A stretch of DNA of 64,000 bases from Bryobacterales bacterium (GCA_003164035.1 PLRS01000118.1:1-64000); one strand, 5' to 3'. Shown: positions 42,893 to 51,369, numbered from the stretch's first letter. Numbers and translations: made by a program. The notes: generated by a model not told the origin, from the sequence alone.

Positions 42893-43648
42893 ATGAAACG
42901 ATCTCAGTTCAGCGCGGCTATTGTTATCGCCGCCGCAGGGCTATTACTATTACCAGGGTTGGCTTCGGCCACGCCCTTAAACGGGGTTTTGCAAGAGAGT
43001 AACTGCCTCGGCGGCGGCGTCACGGTCACGTTGACTAGCATTACATGGCTGGGCGGGACCGGATGTACGACCACGAGCACGACGGCTGGCATCGACTCGG
43101 CCGCTGGTACGGACATAACGTCCAACGTAGGTACTTTGCTGGCCGGCGTGGTCGGCACTATCACGGATCTGACGGCACCCACCACATTCCCGGTAACTGA
43201 CTTCATCACGTTTTCCGGAACGGCGGACGGGTTGACGTCGGGCGGGGCCATCGATTTCAATTTGGCCGGGTTTTCCACGCCCTCTACAGCCTCGACGAAC
43301 TGCGCAGCCGCCGTGTCCAATGGACAATCGTGCATCGCCGTCGCGGGCTCTCCGTTCCTGCTGACTTCTGACGGATCCGGGGACACGAATGTGACCCTGG
43401 AACTATTTGGCACGGTCACGGATGGTACCCTTACCACAGCTTTTACCGGTTCGCTCGAGACAACAGTGCCCGACGAGACCCCTGCTCAGGTCCAATCCAT
43501 TGAACAGGCCGATGGATCTATCACTACCGGGCAGACCGGTTCATTGCGACTTGTGACCACTCCCGAACCGGCATCGTTTATCATGCTCGGCTCGGGGATG
43601 ATCGCCCTTTCGTTGATCCGGAAGAAGTTCAAAGCACCGCGGGCATAA
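42893..43648 (+). CDS. PEP-CTERM-sorted exported protein
   Basis: 251 residues. Signal peptide ('AAIVIAAAGLLLLPGLASAT'), a Thr/Gly/Ser-rich body with three Cys pairs, and a PEP-CTERM tail: 'TPEPASFIMLGSGMIALSLI' followed by RKKFK. An exosortase should cut this tail in the membrane and release the protein to the surface; no exosortase gene is in the window. The ATG has a GGGGAGG upstream. The gene ends at a strong terminator. Function unknown; such proteins are often tied to exopolysaccharide or floc formation. Confidence 0.88.
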   Translation: MKRSQFSAAIVIAAAGLLLLPGLASATPLNGVLQESNCLGGGVTVTLTSITWLGGTGCTTTSTTAGIDSAAGTDITSNVGTLLAGVVGTITDLTAPTTFPVTDFITFSGTADGLTSGGAIDFNLAGFSTPSTASTNCAAAVSNGQSCIAVAGSPFLLTSDGSGDTNVTLELFGTVTDGTLTTAFTGSLETTVPDETPAQVQSIEQADGSITTGQTGSLRLVTTPEPASFIMLGSGMIALSLIRKKFKAPRA

Positions 43649-43672
43649 GCGCGCGAGGGGCTGATAGCGAAC

Positions 43673-43718
43673 AAAAAAGGGGCACGGAGAAGCCGAAAGG
43701 CAATCCGTGCCCCTTTTT
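43673..43718 (+). terminator. Strong terminator after the PEP-CTERM gene
   Basis: AAAAAGGGGCACGGA (43674-43688) and TCCGTGCCCCTTTTT (43704-43718) form a 15-bp stem around a 15-base loop with its own small hairpin, ending in a T-run. It may work on both strands. Confidence 0.88.
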
Positions 43719-43789
43719 CCGTATGATGCCGGCTCTCGAATTCCAGCCTCGTCCTCTTTCGTTTGTCCTGGATACCCTTCGCGGTTGGC

Positions 43790-44887
43790 CTACCGCCGCC
43801 ACTCCAGGCTCACCCGCGCGAAGCGGGCGGGCTGAAGCACCGCCGGTAGACGCTCGTTGAAGGTCAAACCCGTTACGTCGATTTCTTCAATCCTGTCGGC
43901 CTCGTTAGCCACATTCAGTGCGTCCATCGACACCCTCGCCGACCCTCCCAGCCAGCCAAAACCGCGGCTCAGGCGCAGATTCCAGTTCAGTACATGCTGG
44001 GAGCGGTTGCCTCCGCCGGAGTTTCCTCTCGGTGTCGTGTCCACCACAATCGGCCCCTGCGGCAGGCCGGTCACCAATAGCAATCGCGCGAAGGGCAGGC
44101 CATCCAGGTGGTTCACCGTGTTGGCGCATTCGACCGAGCCCAGCCAGCGCGGCAGACGCACGGCAAACTGCAGCTTCCCCACGTAAGCCCGATCGAAGTA
44201 GCCGCGGCCAGCGGCATTAATCCCGAAGTTCGGATTGAGGAACAGCGACCCGATCACGCCCGGGTCGTTCTCGATCGCCGCGTTGCCCGCGTTCGTCGGC
44301 CCATAGGATTTCACCGCCAGAAACGAAGCGTGCCAGCCGTGCCATCGCCAGGTTTGTCCGGCCTCGGCCACCATCCCCTCGTCCAGTTCGCGCAGCCCGG
44401 CGGGATTGGTCAGCAGGTAACGATCCTGGCCAAAGCTGGCCGGGTTCTGCGCGTACACCGTCAACTTTTTGTCGTCAAAAGTTCCGGCGACACGCGTGTA
44501 CCAGTGGTCGAAGCCGGCCTGCTCGACGAGCCCGCGTTCGGCTGGCGGCGGCAAATTGTTCGAAGCCAGGAAACCACCGGCGTTGGTGGTGGCAAGCGCG
44601 CCGTGCCACCCGGTGACGAATTCGGCGGCGGACTCGGCCACCTGGGAGCCGAAAGCGCGCGCATCGCCGATCTCTGGGCTGTCGCGCACCGTCAGCTCTT
44701 CCACCGAGGCCAGGTCGGGAAATGCGGCCGGTGCGCCGGCAATGGAAACGGCGGCTCTGGGAAGCGGCCGCCCGTTGGAATCCACAATCGAACCGCGCAG
44801 TTCGCCCATGAGCGATTGCGCCGCCACGCCCCCGGCTCCGGCCAACGCCAGCCACGAAGCGCTCACCGCCGCAGCCAGGCGCGCCAT
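43790..44887 (-). CDS. Very short TonB-dependent receptor/Oar-like protein
   Basis: 365 residues from the ATG at 44887. Signal peptide ('LAAAVSASWLALAGAGGVAA'), a CarboxypepD_reg-like strand ('GELRGSIVDSNGRPLPRAAV'), and a C-terminal half like the end of an Oar/TonB-receptor barrel ('NPGVIGSLFLNPNFGINAAG'-type spacing, 'RSQHVLNWNLRLSRGFGWLG', and a last strand 'PARFARVSLEWRR'). Acidobacterial members are usually over 1000 residues with a plug domain; here the plug and most of the barrel are missing. It may be an internally deleted relic or a minimal form. The divergent aldolase gene is 79 bases away. Confidence 0.6.
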   Translation of the reverse strand: MARLAAAVSASWLALAGAGGVAAQSLMGELRGSIVDSNGRPLPRAAVSIAGAPAAFPDLASVEELTVRDSPEIGDARAFGSQVAESAAEFVTGWHGALATTNAGGFLASNNLPPPAERGLVEQAGFDHWYTRVAGTFDDKKLTVYAQNPASFGQDRYLLTNPAGLRELDEGMVAEAGQTWRWHGWHASFLAVKSYGPTNAGNAAIENDPGVIGSLFLNPNFGINAAGRGYFDRAYVGKLQFAVRLPRWLGSVECANTVNHLDGLPFARLLLVTGLPQGPIVVDTTPRGNSGGGNRSQHVLNWNLRLSRGFGWLGGSARVSMDALNVANEADRIEEIDVTGLTFNERLPAVLQPARFARVSLEWRR

Positions 44888-44954
44888 GTCCGATGTAGAC
44901 GGAGACAGCCGACGATCCGTTTCAGCTCGGCCGGCCAAGACTGTCCCACGGTGG

Positions 44955-44960
44955 GATAAT
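44955..44960 (+). promoter_or_regulatory. Extended -10 (TGG-GATAAT), leaderless spacing
   Basis: TG at 44952-44953, then GATAAT at 44955-44960, ending six bases before the ATG at 44967. Transcription should begin at the A of the start codon. Confidence 0.45.
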
Positions 44961-44966
44961 GGCCGC

Positions 44967-45977
44967 ATGGCACTCTCCAACGGAAAATTGCGCCGCATGA
45001 AGGCGCTGGCGAACGAACATGGAGTGATCGCGGCCGCCGCCATGGATCAGCGCGGCAGTCTGCAGAAATCTCTTGCCGCGGCCCGCCACGTGGCTACCCA
45101 GGAAATCACACCGGAGCAGATGAGCGAATTCAAGGTCGCCGTCAGTAAGGTCCTGACGCCGCACGCGAGCGCGATTCTGCTCGATCCGGAATTCGGACTG
45201 GCAGCGGCTGCGGCGCGCAGCGGCAACGCCGGCCTGCTGCTGGCTTACGAGCTGAGCGGCTACGACAACACGCACCCCGGCCGCCTGCCGGACCTGCTAC
45301 CGCACGTCTCGGTGAAGCGCATCGTGGACTGGGGCGCGGACGCAGTCAAGATTCTGATTTACTACAACCCCTCCGAAGACGCCGCAGTGAACGACATCAA
45401 GCACGCGTTCATCGAGCGGATCGGCGCTGAATGCGAAACCCACGAGATCCCCTTTTTCCTGGAATTTGTGGGCTACGATCCGGCCGGTGGCGACGAAAAG
45501 GGACCGGAGTTCGCGCGCGCGAAGCCGGAGATCGTCAAGCACAGCATGGCCGAGTTCTCGAAACCCGAGTACCGCGTGGACGTGCTCAAGGTGGAAGTGC
45601 CGGTCAACGCCGAGTATGTGGAAGGCTCCAGCGTCTTTAAGGGTCAGAAAGTGTACAGCCGGCAGGAAGCCCTGGCGCATTTCCGCGAGGCCGCGGCGGC
45701 GGCGGGCCGACCCTTCATCTACCTCAGCGCGGGCGTGGCCAACGCCGTGTTCACCGAGGCGCTCGAAATGGCGGGGGAAGCCGGCACCGATTTTTCGGGC
45801 GTGCTGTGCGGCCGCGCCACCTGGAAAGACGGCATCCCGGTTTACGCCCGCCAGGGGGTGAAGGCGCTGGAAGACTGGCTGGAAAAAGACGGTGTGAAGA
45901 ACATAGAAGCGGTGAACCACGCCATCCGCACGGCCAAGCCCTGGTACGCCAAGCTGGGTACTTCCGTGCCGGTGTAA
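44967..45977 (+). CDS. lacD: LacD-type tagatose-bisphosphate aldolase
   Basis: 336 residues of the DeoC/LacD class I family: 'NEHGVIAAAAMDQRGSLQKS', 'AILLDPEFGLAAA', 'WGADAVKILIYYNPSEDAAV', 'IPFFLEFVGYDP', 'RVDVLKVEVPVNAEYVEG' with the Lys expected to form the Schiff base, and 'PFIYLSAGVANAVFTEALEM' and 'GVLCGRATWKDGIPVY'. It splits tagatose 1,6-bisphosphate (and often fructose bisphosphate) into two triose phosphates. No other lac/tagatose genes are near. The ATG has no ribosome-binding site but a -10 six bases upstream. Confidence 0.88.
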   Translation: MALSNGKLRRMKALANEHGVIAAAAMDQRGSLQKSLAAARHVATQEITPEQMSEFKVAVSKVLTPHASAILLDPEFGLAAAAARSGNAGLLLAYELSGYDNTHPGRLPDLLPHVSVKRIVDWGADAVKILIYYNPSEDAAVNDIKHAFIERIGAECETHEIPFFLEFVGYDPAGGDEKGPEFARAKPEIVKHSMAEFSKPEYRVDVLKVEVPVNAEYVEGSSVFKGQKVYSRQEALAHFREAAAAAGRPFIYLSAGVANAVFTEALEMAGEAGTDFSGVLCGRATWKDGIPVYARQGVKALEDWLEKDGVKNIEAVNHAIRTAKPWYAKLGTSVPV

Positions 45978-46075
45978 GCGGGATGGCGCGCGGCGTGTCA
46001 GCTCACATGGTGGCGCATTGCGGCGCCAAACACACGCAACGAGAGCAGGCAATCGGAATTGCGAAGCCTGCCCTA

Positions 46076-49000
46076 TCACCGCGACGGAATCGGCGCTGGT
46101 GGGGGCGGTAGGGGGCCTATCACCGTCACGTTCACCGGCGGGCTGGCCACGCCTCCAACCGTGACCACGACCGGCTGGGAACCAGGGCCTAATGAAGCCG
46201 GCACGTAGAAACTCACCTGGGTGGCGCCGGCAGTCGAAGGCGTCAATCCCACGAACCGGACGATTGCCGGGACACCGCCGACGGTGACCGAAAGCGGCAG
46301 GACCGGAGTGACGGTGCCGGCGGCAGGTGCCAAAAAAACAGTCCCCAGCGTCGGGAAGACATCGCCAGCGCCGTTCAGATACAAGGTGGCGACACCGCCC
46401 GCCTGGATCGACGGGTTGCCCACCAGGTTGCCGTTTCCATCCGTATAGATGGCTGGCGCCGAAGGCGCCACCTGGAACTGGAAGGCGGCCACTTGCCCGT
46501 TATTGACGATTCCCAGCATGGCCGGTCCAGCCCCCACTTCATAAGGGATTTTGAGATTGACTTGGTTGGGCGACACGTAGAGCAGAGGCGCGGCCTGGCC
46601 ATTGATGGTAGCGGTAACCGAACCGGCGGCAAACGGCAGCGCGCCGCCTGAGAATGCTTGCGTCGTCGATGCCAGGTCGCTGCCAAAGACCGATATGAGC
46701 ATCCCCGGCGCGCCGGTGGTCTGCCCGGAAGCGGAATTGGCTACGCCCGTGATCGACGTTCCGGCGCCCCCCAGCACGAACATCACCGGCACATTGACGA
46801 ATTGCGGCACCGCGTTGGGGGATTGAATCGTGATGATGGCGCGGTACACGCCGGGCTCGTATCCGAAGCCCGAGGCAGTCAACATGATTTGCCCGGGGCC
46901 GGTGCCGGAAAGCTGCGAAACGCCGAGCCATCCCGCCGTGGGGTTAGCCGGGTGGACGGTGGCGGTCCAGGGCTGGGTGCTGTCGCCGATGCCCACCGCG
47001 AGGGTTGCCTGCGCGGTCTGGCTGACGCTTAACGCTGTCAAGGTGATGGACGCGGGCGATGGCGTAATCGTGGTCGGCTTGGCGGGTGCCGGTGCGAAGT
47101 TTACCTGCACCTGCTGGCTGAGGCCGTCGTCACGGACGGCGTAGACGTATTCGGTCGCTGGAGGGGTGATTCCGCTTTGGCAAAGCGTGCCTTGGAGCGA
47201 TGCCCAGGATTGGATTCGGGTGGTGCCGAAGATGGGCGCGATTTGGCTGGATATATCGACGGTGCCGGCGTATAGGTTCTCGATCAGGTCCCAGTAACCG
47301 CCGGTATTGTCCAGGTTCAACTGCACCGCAAACGGGCAGGCGGCATTGGCCGCGTTCTGAGTCACCGTAAGTGGCGTTGCGGTGAACGAGTATTGGTTGT
47401 AAGTGGGGAGCGGATAATAGTTGACCGCGATTTGCCGCGACCAGGTCAGACCGGCCGCATCCACGCCGGTGAAGACGAAGGTGTGAACCAGGGGCGGACT
47501 CTGATTGCGCAGCACCACGTTGGTACTGAGCTGGCCGCCCGCCGGGATATCGGGCGATGGAAAGTATTGCGACAGGCTGAGCGTCTGGCCGTCCATGGTG
47601 AAGCCGGTGACCATGGCGGCAACGCCCGCCTCTTCATACAGAGTCAGAGTGGCCGGCCAGCTCAACCCCTGTGCGTCGGTATCGAGCGAAGGCCAAACCG
47701 TATTGGGGCCGGTGACCACTACCGCCGCCGCGCCCGTGGGCGTAGTGACCTGAATTTTCAGGAACGCGCCGCCCGGGCTGAAATTGGCGTCTCCGGAATA
47801 CTGCGCCGTCGCATATAACGTGCCGGTTGCATCGAACTGGTAGGCCGGGGCCGAAAGGCTGGCGGTGCCGTTCGAGGAGAGCGCCGCCGTGCCGAGACCC
47901 GGGCCGCCGAAAATGCTGAAACTCACGGCTCCGGTGGGCCCGGCAACGAAGGGGGTTTCCTGTGCCGCCGCGGTCACCGTGGCGGTGAGTTGAACGGTCT
48001 GATTCAGCGTGGCTTTTGTTGGGCTGGCGGAGAGCCTGACCGTGACGCCGCCGGCAGCCTGATTCCAGAGGGTGAAGAGGTTGTTGGCGTCGATCGATCC
48101 CAACCCGATGGTCTGGTCGTACCCTGGCCCCGCGCTGTAGCCGAACGAGCCGGTGCCGCAATCGGGCGACCCCTGCGCGCACGGAACGATGTTATTGCCG
48201 GTGACGATATCGTGGAACGCGGAGGGCGAGCTTTGCGCCAGCCGGTAGAGCTGCGGATTGATGTTCCCCAAACCGGGCGAGGATTGGTAACCCTGCTTGA
48301 TCTGATACTGGTTCAGCAGCGCCACTACACCGGCCATGCTCGGGGTGGCGCAGGATGTGCCGCCGACGCTGTAGAGAGAACCTTGGTAATAGATCAGGTA
48401 GCCGTCGTGGCCGGCCGCGCTGAAAGCCAAATCGGGCACGTCGCGGGCGCTGTCGTTTGGCACGCCAGGCCCGGTTTGCCAGGCCGGTTTGGAATACAGA
48501 CGGCTGGCGCCTCCGCCGGTAGCTCCCATTCCCGCAGTGCTCGATTCATTCCAGGCGGCCTCGGGGATATAAGATAGCGCGGAAGCCAGAGTGCCGGCCG
48601 AATTGGTCGCGCTCCAATACGTGCCGGTACCTTCCACGAATTGGGAGCCGCCCATGCCGGTCACTTCCGGCAGCGTGGCGGGGAATGCGACGTCGCGGCC
48701 AAACTCGGCCATCGGTTCGGAATCGTTGGGATCGCATCCAGCGGCCCCGGTATCGCCCGAGCCCGCCAAAATGGTGATGCCTTCGACATTGGCCTGCTGT
48801 GCCGGCGTCTCCCAGTCGAGCCCGAAATCCACTTCGCAGGCGCTGTAGCTGATGCTGAGGATCGGCGCGAAGTCTTCGTCGATGGCAAACGTCATGGCGT
48901 CGTAAAAGTCGGTTCCGTAGACGTAATAGATGGTAGCTTTGGGGGCGATGGCGCCGGCCCATTCCAGGTCGAGATCGCCTTCGACCTGCGCGCCGTTGTA

Positions 49001-49891
49001 ACCCGGGTCGGTGTCATACAACACTAGTTTCGGTGGGTTGGCGGGCAAGCCGAATTTGGTGCGGAATGCCGCGATGTCGCTGGTCAAAACATCCGATTCG
49101 CCCACCACGGCGATACTCTCGCCCGTGCCGTCGTAGCCCGCCCGCGCCAGCGGCGTCAGATCGTAAATGGTGGAGAAATCGGCTGGCGCGAGGTAGTGGT
49201 TGCCGGAGGTGGAGCTGGTATAAACGGGCTGGGGCTGGGTGACGGGCGGCCGCGTAGAAAAATCGTTCAGGCCCGCAAACCCGCCCACCACGTCCGCCAG
49301 CGCCAAGGGCACGGCCGGGTCGGCGGTATTGGCGAAGTGCGTTTCTCCGTTCACTTCGAAGCGGTGAACGGGGGTATGGAGCGCGCGGGTGACCTGACCG
49401 GCGGTTCCACTGAAGGCGATCCAATTGCGCCCGCGCGCCTGGTGCTCAATCGAAAATCCGGAGGACTGGAGCCAGGCGGTCACTTTGGCGGTGTCGCCCG
49501 CGCTCAACCCGAACCGGTCGCCGAACTGTTCGGGAGTGAGCCACTGATGGTAGCGGGGCGAGGCGGCGTCCTGCTGGTCCGCGAGCAACTGCGCCAGGTC
49601 GGCCTGCTGCGCCGCCGAGGGTTTCACCATCAGGACCATGTAATGCATCGCCGTGGCGGGATCGGCCACGCCGCGGTCGTATTGCCGCTGCGCCAGGTGA
49701 TGCACGCCGGCGGGGATGGTGCGAACCTGGCCGGCGTTGACGGGCTGAACGATCCTATCCGGAGCGGCTGCCGATGCGTAAGTGGCGAAGGCCAGCGGTA
49801 GGCACGCCGCCACGGCTGTGCAAAGCGCCCGACCGATGGCAGGTCGCCGGCGGTTTGCCTGGAGTAAATGCCTCGAAAAAAGACGCAGCAT
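46076..49891 (-). CDS. Secreted S53 (sedolisin/kumamolisin) peptidase with TIGR03437 C-terminus
   Basis: 1271 residues. Signal peptide (to about residue 42), pro-kumamolisin activation domain (about 60-210, 'YHQWLTPEQFGDRFGLSAGD'), then the S53 peptidase. Its Glu304 and Asp308 lie in 'QVEGDLDLEWAGAIAP', the oxyanion Asp380 in 'ILAGSGDTGA', and Ser513 in 'VGGTSCATPSMAG', with Gly replacing the usual Ser of SGTS. Ig-like beta domains and a TIGR03437 C-terminal domain follow. The family works as secreted acid proteases, which fits acidic soils. It is monocistronic by spacing. Confidence 0.92.
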   Translation of the reverse strand: MLRLFSRHLLQANRRRPAIGRALCTAVAACLPLAFATYASAAAPDRIVQPVNAGQVRTIPAGVHHLAQRQYDRGVADPATAMHYMVLMVKPSAAQQADLAQLLADQQDAASPRYHQWLTPEQFGDRFGLSAGDTAKVTAWLQSSGFSIEHQARGRNWIAFSGTAGQVTRALHTPVHRFEVNGETHFANTADPAVPLALADVVGGFAGLNDFSTRPPVTQPQPVYTSSTSGNHYLAPADFSTIYDLTPLARAGYDGTGESIAVVGESDVLTSDIAAFRTKFGLPANPPKLVLYDTDPGYNGAQVEGDLDLEWAGAIAPKATIYYVYGTDFYDAMTFAIDEDFAPILSISYSACEVDFGLDWETPAQQANVEGITILAGSGDTGAAGCDPNDSEPMAEFGRDVAFPATLPEVTGMGGSQFVEGTGTYWSATNSAGTLASALSYIPEAAWNESSTAGMGATGGGASRLYSKPAWQTGPGVPNDSARDVPDLAFSAAGHDGYLIYYQGSLYSVGGTSCATPSMAGVVALLNQYQIKQGYQSSPGLGNINPQLYRLAQSSPSAFHDIVTGNNIVPCAQGSPDCGTGSFGYSAGPGYDQTIGLGSIDANNLFTLWNQAAGGVTVRLSASPTKATLNQTVQLTATVTAAAQETPFVAGPTGAVSFSIFGGPGLGTAALSSNGTASLSAPAYQFDATGTLYATAQYSGDANFSPGGAFLKIQVTTPTGAAAVVVTGPNTVWPSLDTDAQGLSWPATLTLYEEAGVAAMVTGFTMDGQTLSLSQYFPSPDIPAGGQLSTNVVLRNQSPPLVHTFVFTGVDAAGLTWSRQIAVNYYPLPTYNQYSFTATPLTVTQNAANAACPFAVQLNLDNTGGYWDLIENLYAGTVDISSQIAPIFGTTRIQSWASLQGTLCQSGITPPATEYVYAVRDDGLSQQVQVNFAPAPAKPTTITPSPASITLTALSVSQTAQATLAVGIGDSTQPWTATVHPANPTAGWLGVSQLSGTGPGQIMLTASGFGYEPGVYRAIITIQSPNAVPQFVNVPVMFVLGGAGTSITGVANSASGQTTGAPGMLISVFGSDLASTTQAFSGGALPFAAGSVTATINGQAAPLLYVSPNQVNLKIPYEVGAGPAMLGIVNNGQVAAFQFQVAPSAPAIYTDGNGNLVGNPSIQAGGVATLYLNGAGDVFPTLGTVFLAPAAGTVTPVLPLSVTVGGVPAIVRFVGLTPSTAGATQVSFYVPASLGPGSQPVVVTVGGVASPPVNVTVIGPLPPPPAPIPSR

Positions 49892-49958
49892 AAGCCGATT
49901 AGTCTATCACTTCTGGGAGTTTAGTACCCTATCGTACTCATAGCGGCCATGGAGCGGC

Positions 49959-50023
49959 GCTTACCCGATCTGGGGATTTCGCGGCTTAGGCGGCAACCGC
50001 TCTCTGACGGTCGCGGCTCGGTT
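49959..50023 (+). repeat. Dispersed GC-rich repeat, diverged copy
   Basis: It shares CCGATCTGGGGATTTC, then GGC-TTAGGCGGCAACCGCT and GGTCGCGGCTCGGTT, with the left half of the palindrome at 18957-19024. Here only one arm is present. It lies directly upstream of the YtrA-like promoter. Confidence 0.65.
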
Positions 50024-50028
50024 TTCTC

Positions 50029-50058
50029 TTGACATGTATTAGTAGACTAGTACATTAT
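50029..50058 (+). promoter_or_regulatory. Promoter with palindromic operator, YtrA-like gene
   Basis: TTGACA at 50029-50034 with TACATT at 50051-50056 (16-base spacer) or CATTAT at 50053-50058 (18). Between the boxes lies the palindrome TGTATTAGT-AG-ACTAGTACA (50035-50054), with one mismatch. A GntR/YtrA dimer could bind there and block RNA polymerase. Confidence 0.55.
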
Positions 50059-50066
50059 GATTTTGG

Positions 50067-50468
50067 ATGAGCAAGCCAACCGATCCAAGAAACGGTTTCG
50101 CCTTTCGCCTGGACGCGCGCAGCGGGGTCCCCGTGTATCGCCAGTTGATCGACCAGGTGCTGGGCGGTATGGCGGCCGGCGCGCTGGCGGCCGGCGATCA
50201 GCTTCCCACCGTGCGCCAGGTGGCGGTGGATCTGTCCATCAACCCCAATACGGTGGCGCGGGCCTACCGCGAGCTGGAAATCCGCGGCGTGCTCGATACC
50301 CAGCAAGGCATGGGAACGTTCATCGGCCGGCAAAAGGTGCGGCGGGACGAAGTGGAGCGCCGTCGGCAGCTCCACCAGATGGTGGGCGAGTTTGTGGCGC
50401 GCGCCGGCGGGGCTGGTTTCAGCGTCGCCGAATTGTTGGAGCAGCTCCATGAGTTACTCGATCGTTAA
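50067..50468 (+). CDS. YtrA-subfamily GntR regulator
   Basis: 133 residues: 'VPVYRQLIDQVLGGMAAGAL', 'GDQLPTVRQVAVDLSINPNT', 'VARAYRELEIRGVLDTQQGM', then a short helical tail of about 60 residues, the YtrA pattern. It heads a pair with the SPFH gene 31 bases downstream and has a palindromic operator in its own promoter. It probably represses this operon; the inducer is unknown. Confidence 0.88.
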   Translation: MSKPTDPRNGFAFRLDARSGVPVYRQLIDQVLGGMAAGALAAGDQLPTVRQVAVDLSINPNTVARAYRELEIRGVLDTQQGMGTFIGRQKVRRDEVERRRQLHQMVGEFVARAGGAGFSVAELLEQLHELLDR

Positions 50469-50499
50469 AACGGTACTGCGGAGAATAGGAGACGATGCC

Positions 50500-51369
50500 A
50501 TGAGGAAGGACCAGATCAAGGTGAGCCAGGTGGGAGTTGCGTTGTTCGCGCTTTCGGTACTGGCGGGCGCGGGCGGGAGCGCCCTTCTCGATGCCCGATG
50601 GCCGGGGATTGCCGGGGCCGCGGTGGGAGTCTATCTGCTGTTCGCCATTCGCGTGGCGGATCAATGGGAGAAGGTGGCCGTGCTGCGCCTGGGCCGGTAC
50701 AAAGGGCTGCGCGGTCCGGGCCTGTTCCATATGATTCCGGTGGTGGATTCGCTAAGCCGTTACGTGGACCAGCGCATCCGCGTGGCCAGCGTGACCGCCG
50801 AATCCACGCTCACCCGCGATACCGTGCCGGTCAACGTGGACGCCATCTTTTACTGGATGGTCTGGAACGCCGAGAAATCGATTCTGGAAGTGGAAGATTT
50901 CGTGGAGGCCATTCGCATGGGCGCGCAGACCGCCCTGCGCGAATCGATCGGCCGCCACGAACTGGCGCAGATGATCACCGAACGCGAGTTGCTGGGGAAA
51001 GAGCTGCAGCGCATTCTCGACGAAAAGACCACTCCCTGGGGCATCACCGTGCAATCGGTGGAGATCCGCGACGTGCGCATTCCGCAAGCGCTCGAAGATA
51101 TGATGTCGCGCCAGGCCCAGGCGGAGCGGGAACGGCAGGCCCGCAATATCCTGGGCCAGGCCGAAGTCGAAGTCGCCGACAAGTTCTCCGAGGCCGCGCG
51201 GGTGTACCAGAACAACCCGACGGCGCTGCACCTGCGCGCCATGAACATGCTATACGAGGCCATAAAGGAGCGCGGCTCGATGGTGATCGTCCCGTCGTCC
51301 GCCGTGGAAACCATGGGCTTCGGAGGCACGCTGGCCACGGCCTCGCTGACCGGCGCCAAACCGCAATAG
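50500..51369 (+). CDS. SPFH/stomatin-like membrane protein
   Basis: 289 residues. Two N-terminal hydrophobic stretches, then the SPFH core: 'VLRLGRYKGLRGPGLFHMIP', 'RYVDQRIRVASVTAESTLTR', 'VPVNVDAIFYWMVWNAEKS', 'ALRESIGRHELAQMITEREL', 'WGITVQSVEIRDVRIPQALE'. Stomatin-like proteins form oligomeric membrane platforms. I chose the ATG at 50500 after AGGAGA at 50487-50492. No NfeD partner is adjacent. Co-transcription with the regulator gene is likely. Confidence 0.9.
   Translation: MRKDQIKVSQVGVALFALSVLAGAGGSALLDARWPGIAGAAVGVYLLFAIRVADQWEKVAVLRLGRYKGLRGPGLFHMIPVVDSLSRYVDQRIRVASVTAESTLTRDTVPVNVDAIFYWMVWNAEKSILEVEDFVEAIRMGAQTALRESIGRHELAQMITERELLGKELQRILDEKTTPWGITVQSVEIRDVRIPQALEDMMSRQAQAERERQARNILGQAEVEVADKFSEAARVYQNNPTALHLRAMNMLYEAIKERGSMVIVPSSAVETMGFGGTLATASLTGAKPQ

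Noticed and set aside
44469-44966. N-terminal extension of the aldolase by 166 codons
   Set aside because: It would be antisense to the receptor-like gene and carries no conserved sequence. The family start matches the ATG at 44967.
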